NCBI GenBank assembly: GCA_013153135.1
Contig: JAADFA010000045.1
Span: 1 to 22,778 of the forward strand
Direction: 5' to 3'
Origin: Chloroflexota bacterium
Lineage (GTDB): Bacteria; Chloroflexota; Anaerolineae; Anaerolineales; DRMV01
DNA: 22,778 bases
Positions 22,317-22,778 of this stretch are shown in pieces. Below the pieces are notes generated by a model. That model made no database searches, was not told the DNA's origin, and saw only the letters and a list, made by a program, of their open reading frames with translations. The stretch's first letter is position 1. Every line of letters begins with the position of its first letter. Both the position numbers and the translations under genes were made by a program.

Positions 22317-22778
22317 TTAGCTGTAAGGCGCGCGTTCGAGCGCGGCGAGCAGCGCGCGTAGCCACTGCTGCAGCGCACGAATGTCCGCGGCGTGCACTCG
22401 TTCGTACGGCGTGGTCAGATAGCGCACGGGCAGCACCATCGTAAGCGTAGGCACACCCTCGGCTACGCGCGGCGCCGAGGTCCATGTAAACGAGCGTTCT
22501 GTAGGCACAAAGGCTTGCCAGGGCACGCCGGCTTCTTGTGCGACGTCCTCGAGCCACGCGAGGAGATGAGCATCGGCCAAACGGTTTTCATCGCGTAACG
22601 CGAGGCCTGGCCCTGCGCCGAGTTTGAGGCCACCTTGAGGCCGCGGGGGAATATCGCGCGTTGGCGCAGGCCGCAGGCGCAGCACCTGCCGCGGCTGGGT
22701 CGCGAAAGCAACCGGTCCTTCGCCCGTACTGTGGGCCCACGTACGCGCGATAAAAACAAAGGCCACATCATCGGGGAT
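22317..22778 (-). CDS. M42-like aminopeptidase, C-terminal part (partial)
   Basis: The frame is open to the right window edge, so only about 153 C-terminal residues are seen, starting IPDDVAFVFIART. The pattern is that of the M42 (glutamyl aminopeptidase/FrvX) family: LKLGAGPGLALRDEN, LLAWLEDVAQEAGVPWQAFV, then GVPTLTMVLPVRYLTTPYERVHAADIRALQQWLRALL. M42 enzymes are cobalt- or zinc-dependent and form large tetrahedral complexes. In them the late motif is usually RYxHSPxE with a metal-binding histidine; here it is RYLTTPYE. The TDA-like motif before it is also unrecognisable (RSFTWTSAPR). It may therefore be an inactive or altered member. The gene ends 6 bases before the lipoprotein gene. Confidence 0.75.
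   Translation of the reverse strand: MPDDVAFVFIARTWAHSTGEGPVAFATQPRQVLRLRPAPTRDIPPRPQGGLKLGAGPGLALRDENRLADAHLLAWLEDVAQEAGVPWQAFVPTERSFTWTSAPRVAEGVPTLTMVLPVRYLTTPYERVHAADIRALQQWLRALLAALERAPYS

Noticed and set aside
1..22778. CRISPR array, insertion sequence, prophage or toxin-antitoxin locus
   Set aside because: No spaced direct repeats, terminal inverted repeats, transposase, integrase or small paired genes were seen; gene content and base use look uniform.

Overview
The window reads as ordinary chromosomal DNA from a GC-rich, probably thermophilic bacterium. I infer a member of the Chloroflexota (Anaerolineae or Ardenticatenia-like). The grounds are Pro/Thr repeat linkers in an exported lipoprotein, a reductase of the ArgC/LysY family that looks like the Thermus LysW-dependent form, a short c-type cytochrome lipoprotein of a style common in that phylum, and the mix of housekeeping genes. 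No rRNA, tRNA, transposase, CRISPR array, phage gene or integrase was seen. Coding density is high, starts mostly have a clear GGAGG-type ribosome binding site, and many neighbours overlap by 1-4 bases.

Layout. (1) 1-1234, minus: the first codons of an unknown gene and an HtrA-type membrane serine protease. (2) 1294-2643, plus: rarA, divergent from the protease. (3) 8490-2759, minus: a LOG-family phosphoribohydrolase, argC/lysY, a cytochrome c lipoprotein, hisH, hisA and comM. A 293-base gap between the cytochrome gene and hisH holds a strong hairpin. (4) 8552-12243, plus: yraN, miaA, an inactive NERD-like tail-anchored protein, an ALG5-like glycosyltransferase and rnhB. (5) 15247-12246, minus: a WecG/TagA-type glycosyltransferase, xpt and guaA, converging on rnhB with only 2 bases between the stops. 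(6) 15410-19002, plus: a flippase-like membrane protein, alr, a small four-helix membrane protein and folD, ending in a clear intrinsic terminator. (7) 22778-19036, minus: the C-terminal part of an M42-like peptidase, a solute-binding lipoprotein, a sulfotransferase and a family 2 glycosyltransferase, packed almost without spacers.

How the genes fit together. Most are core metabolism and genome maintenance: histidine (hisH, hisA), arginine or lysine (argC/lysY), purine salvage and GMP synthesis (xpt, guaA), folate one-carbon units (folD), D-alanine (alr), tRNA modification (miaA), and DNA transactions (rarA, comM, yraN, rnhB). A second theme is the cell surface: three glycosyltransferases, a lipid flippase-like protein, a sulfotransferase and a substrate-binding lipoprotein, which suggests decorated extracellular glycans or glycolipids.

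I do not see one clearly new system. The best leads are the four-gene cluster 19036-22778, where two proteins seem to have lost expected catalytic or metal-binding residues; the inactive NERD-like tail-anchored protein paired with an ALG5-like transferase; a hairpin that covers the comM ribosome binding site; a recurring TA(C/T/G)AAT-type -10 element ahead of most transcription units; and an apparently leaderless yraN.
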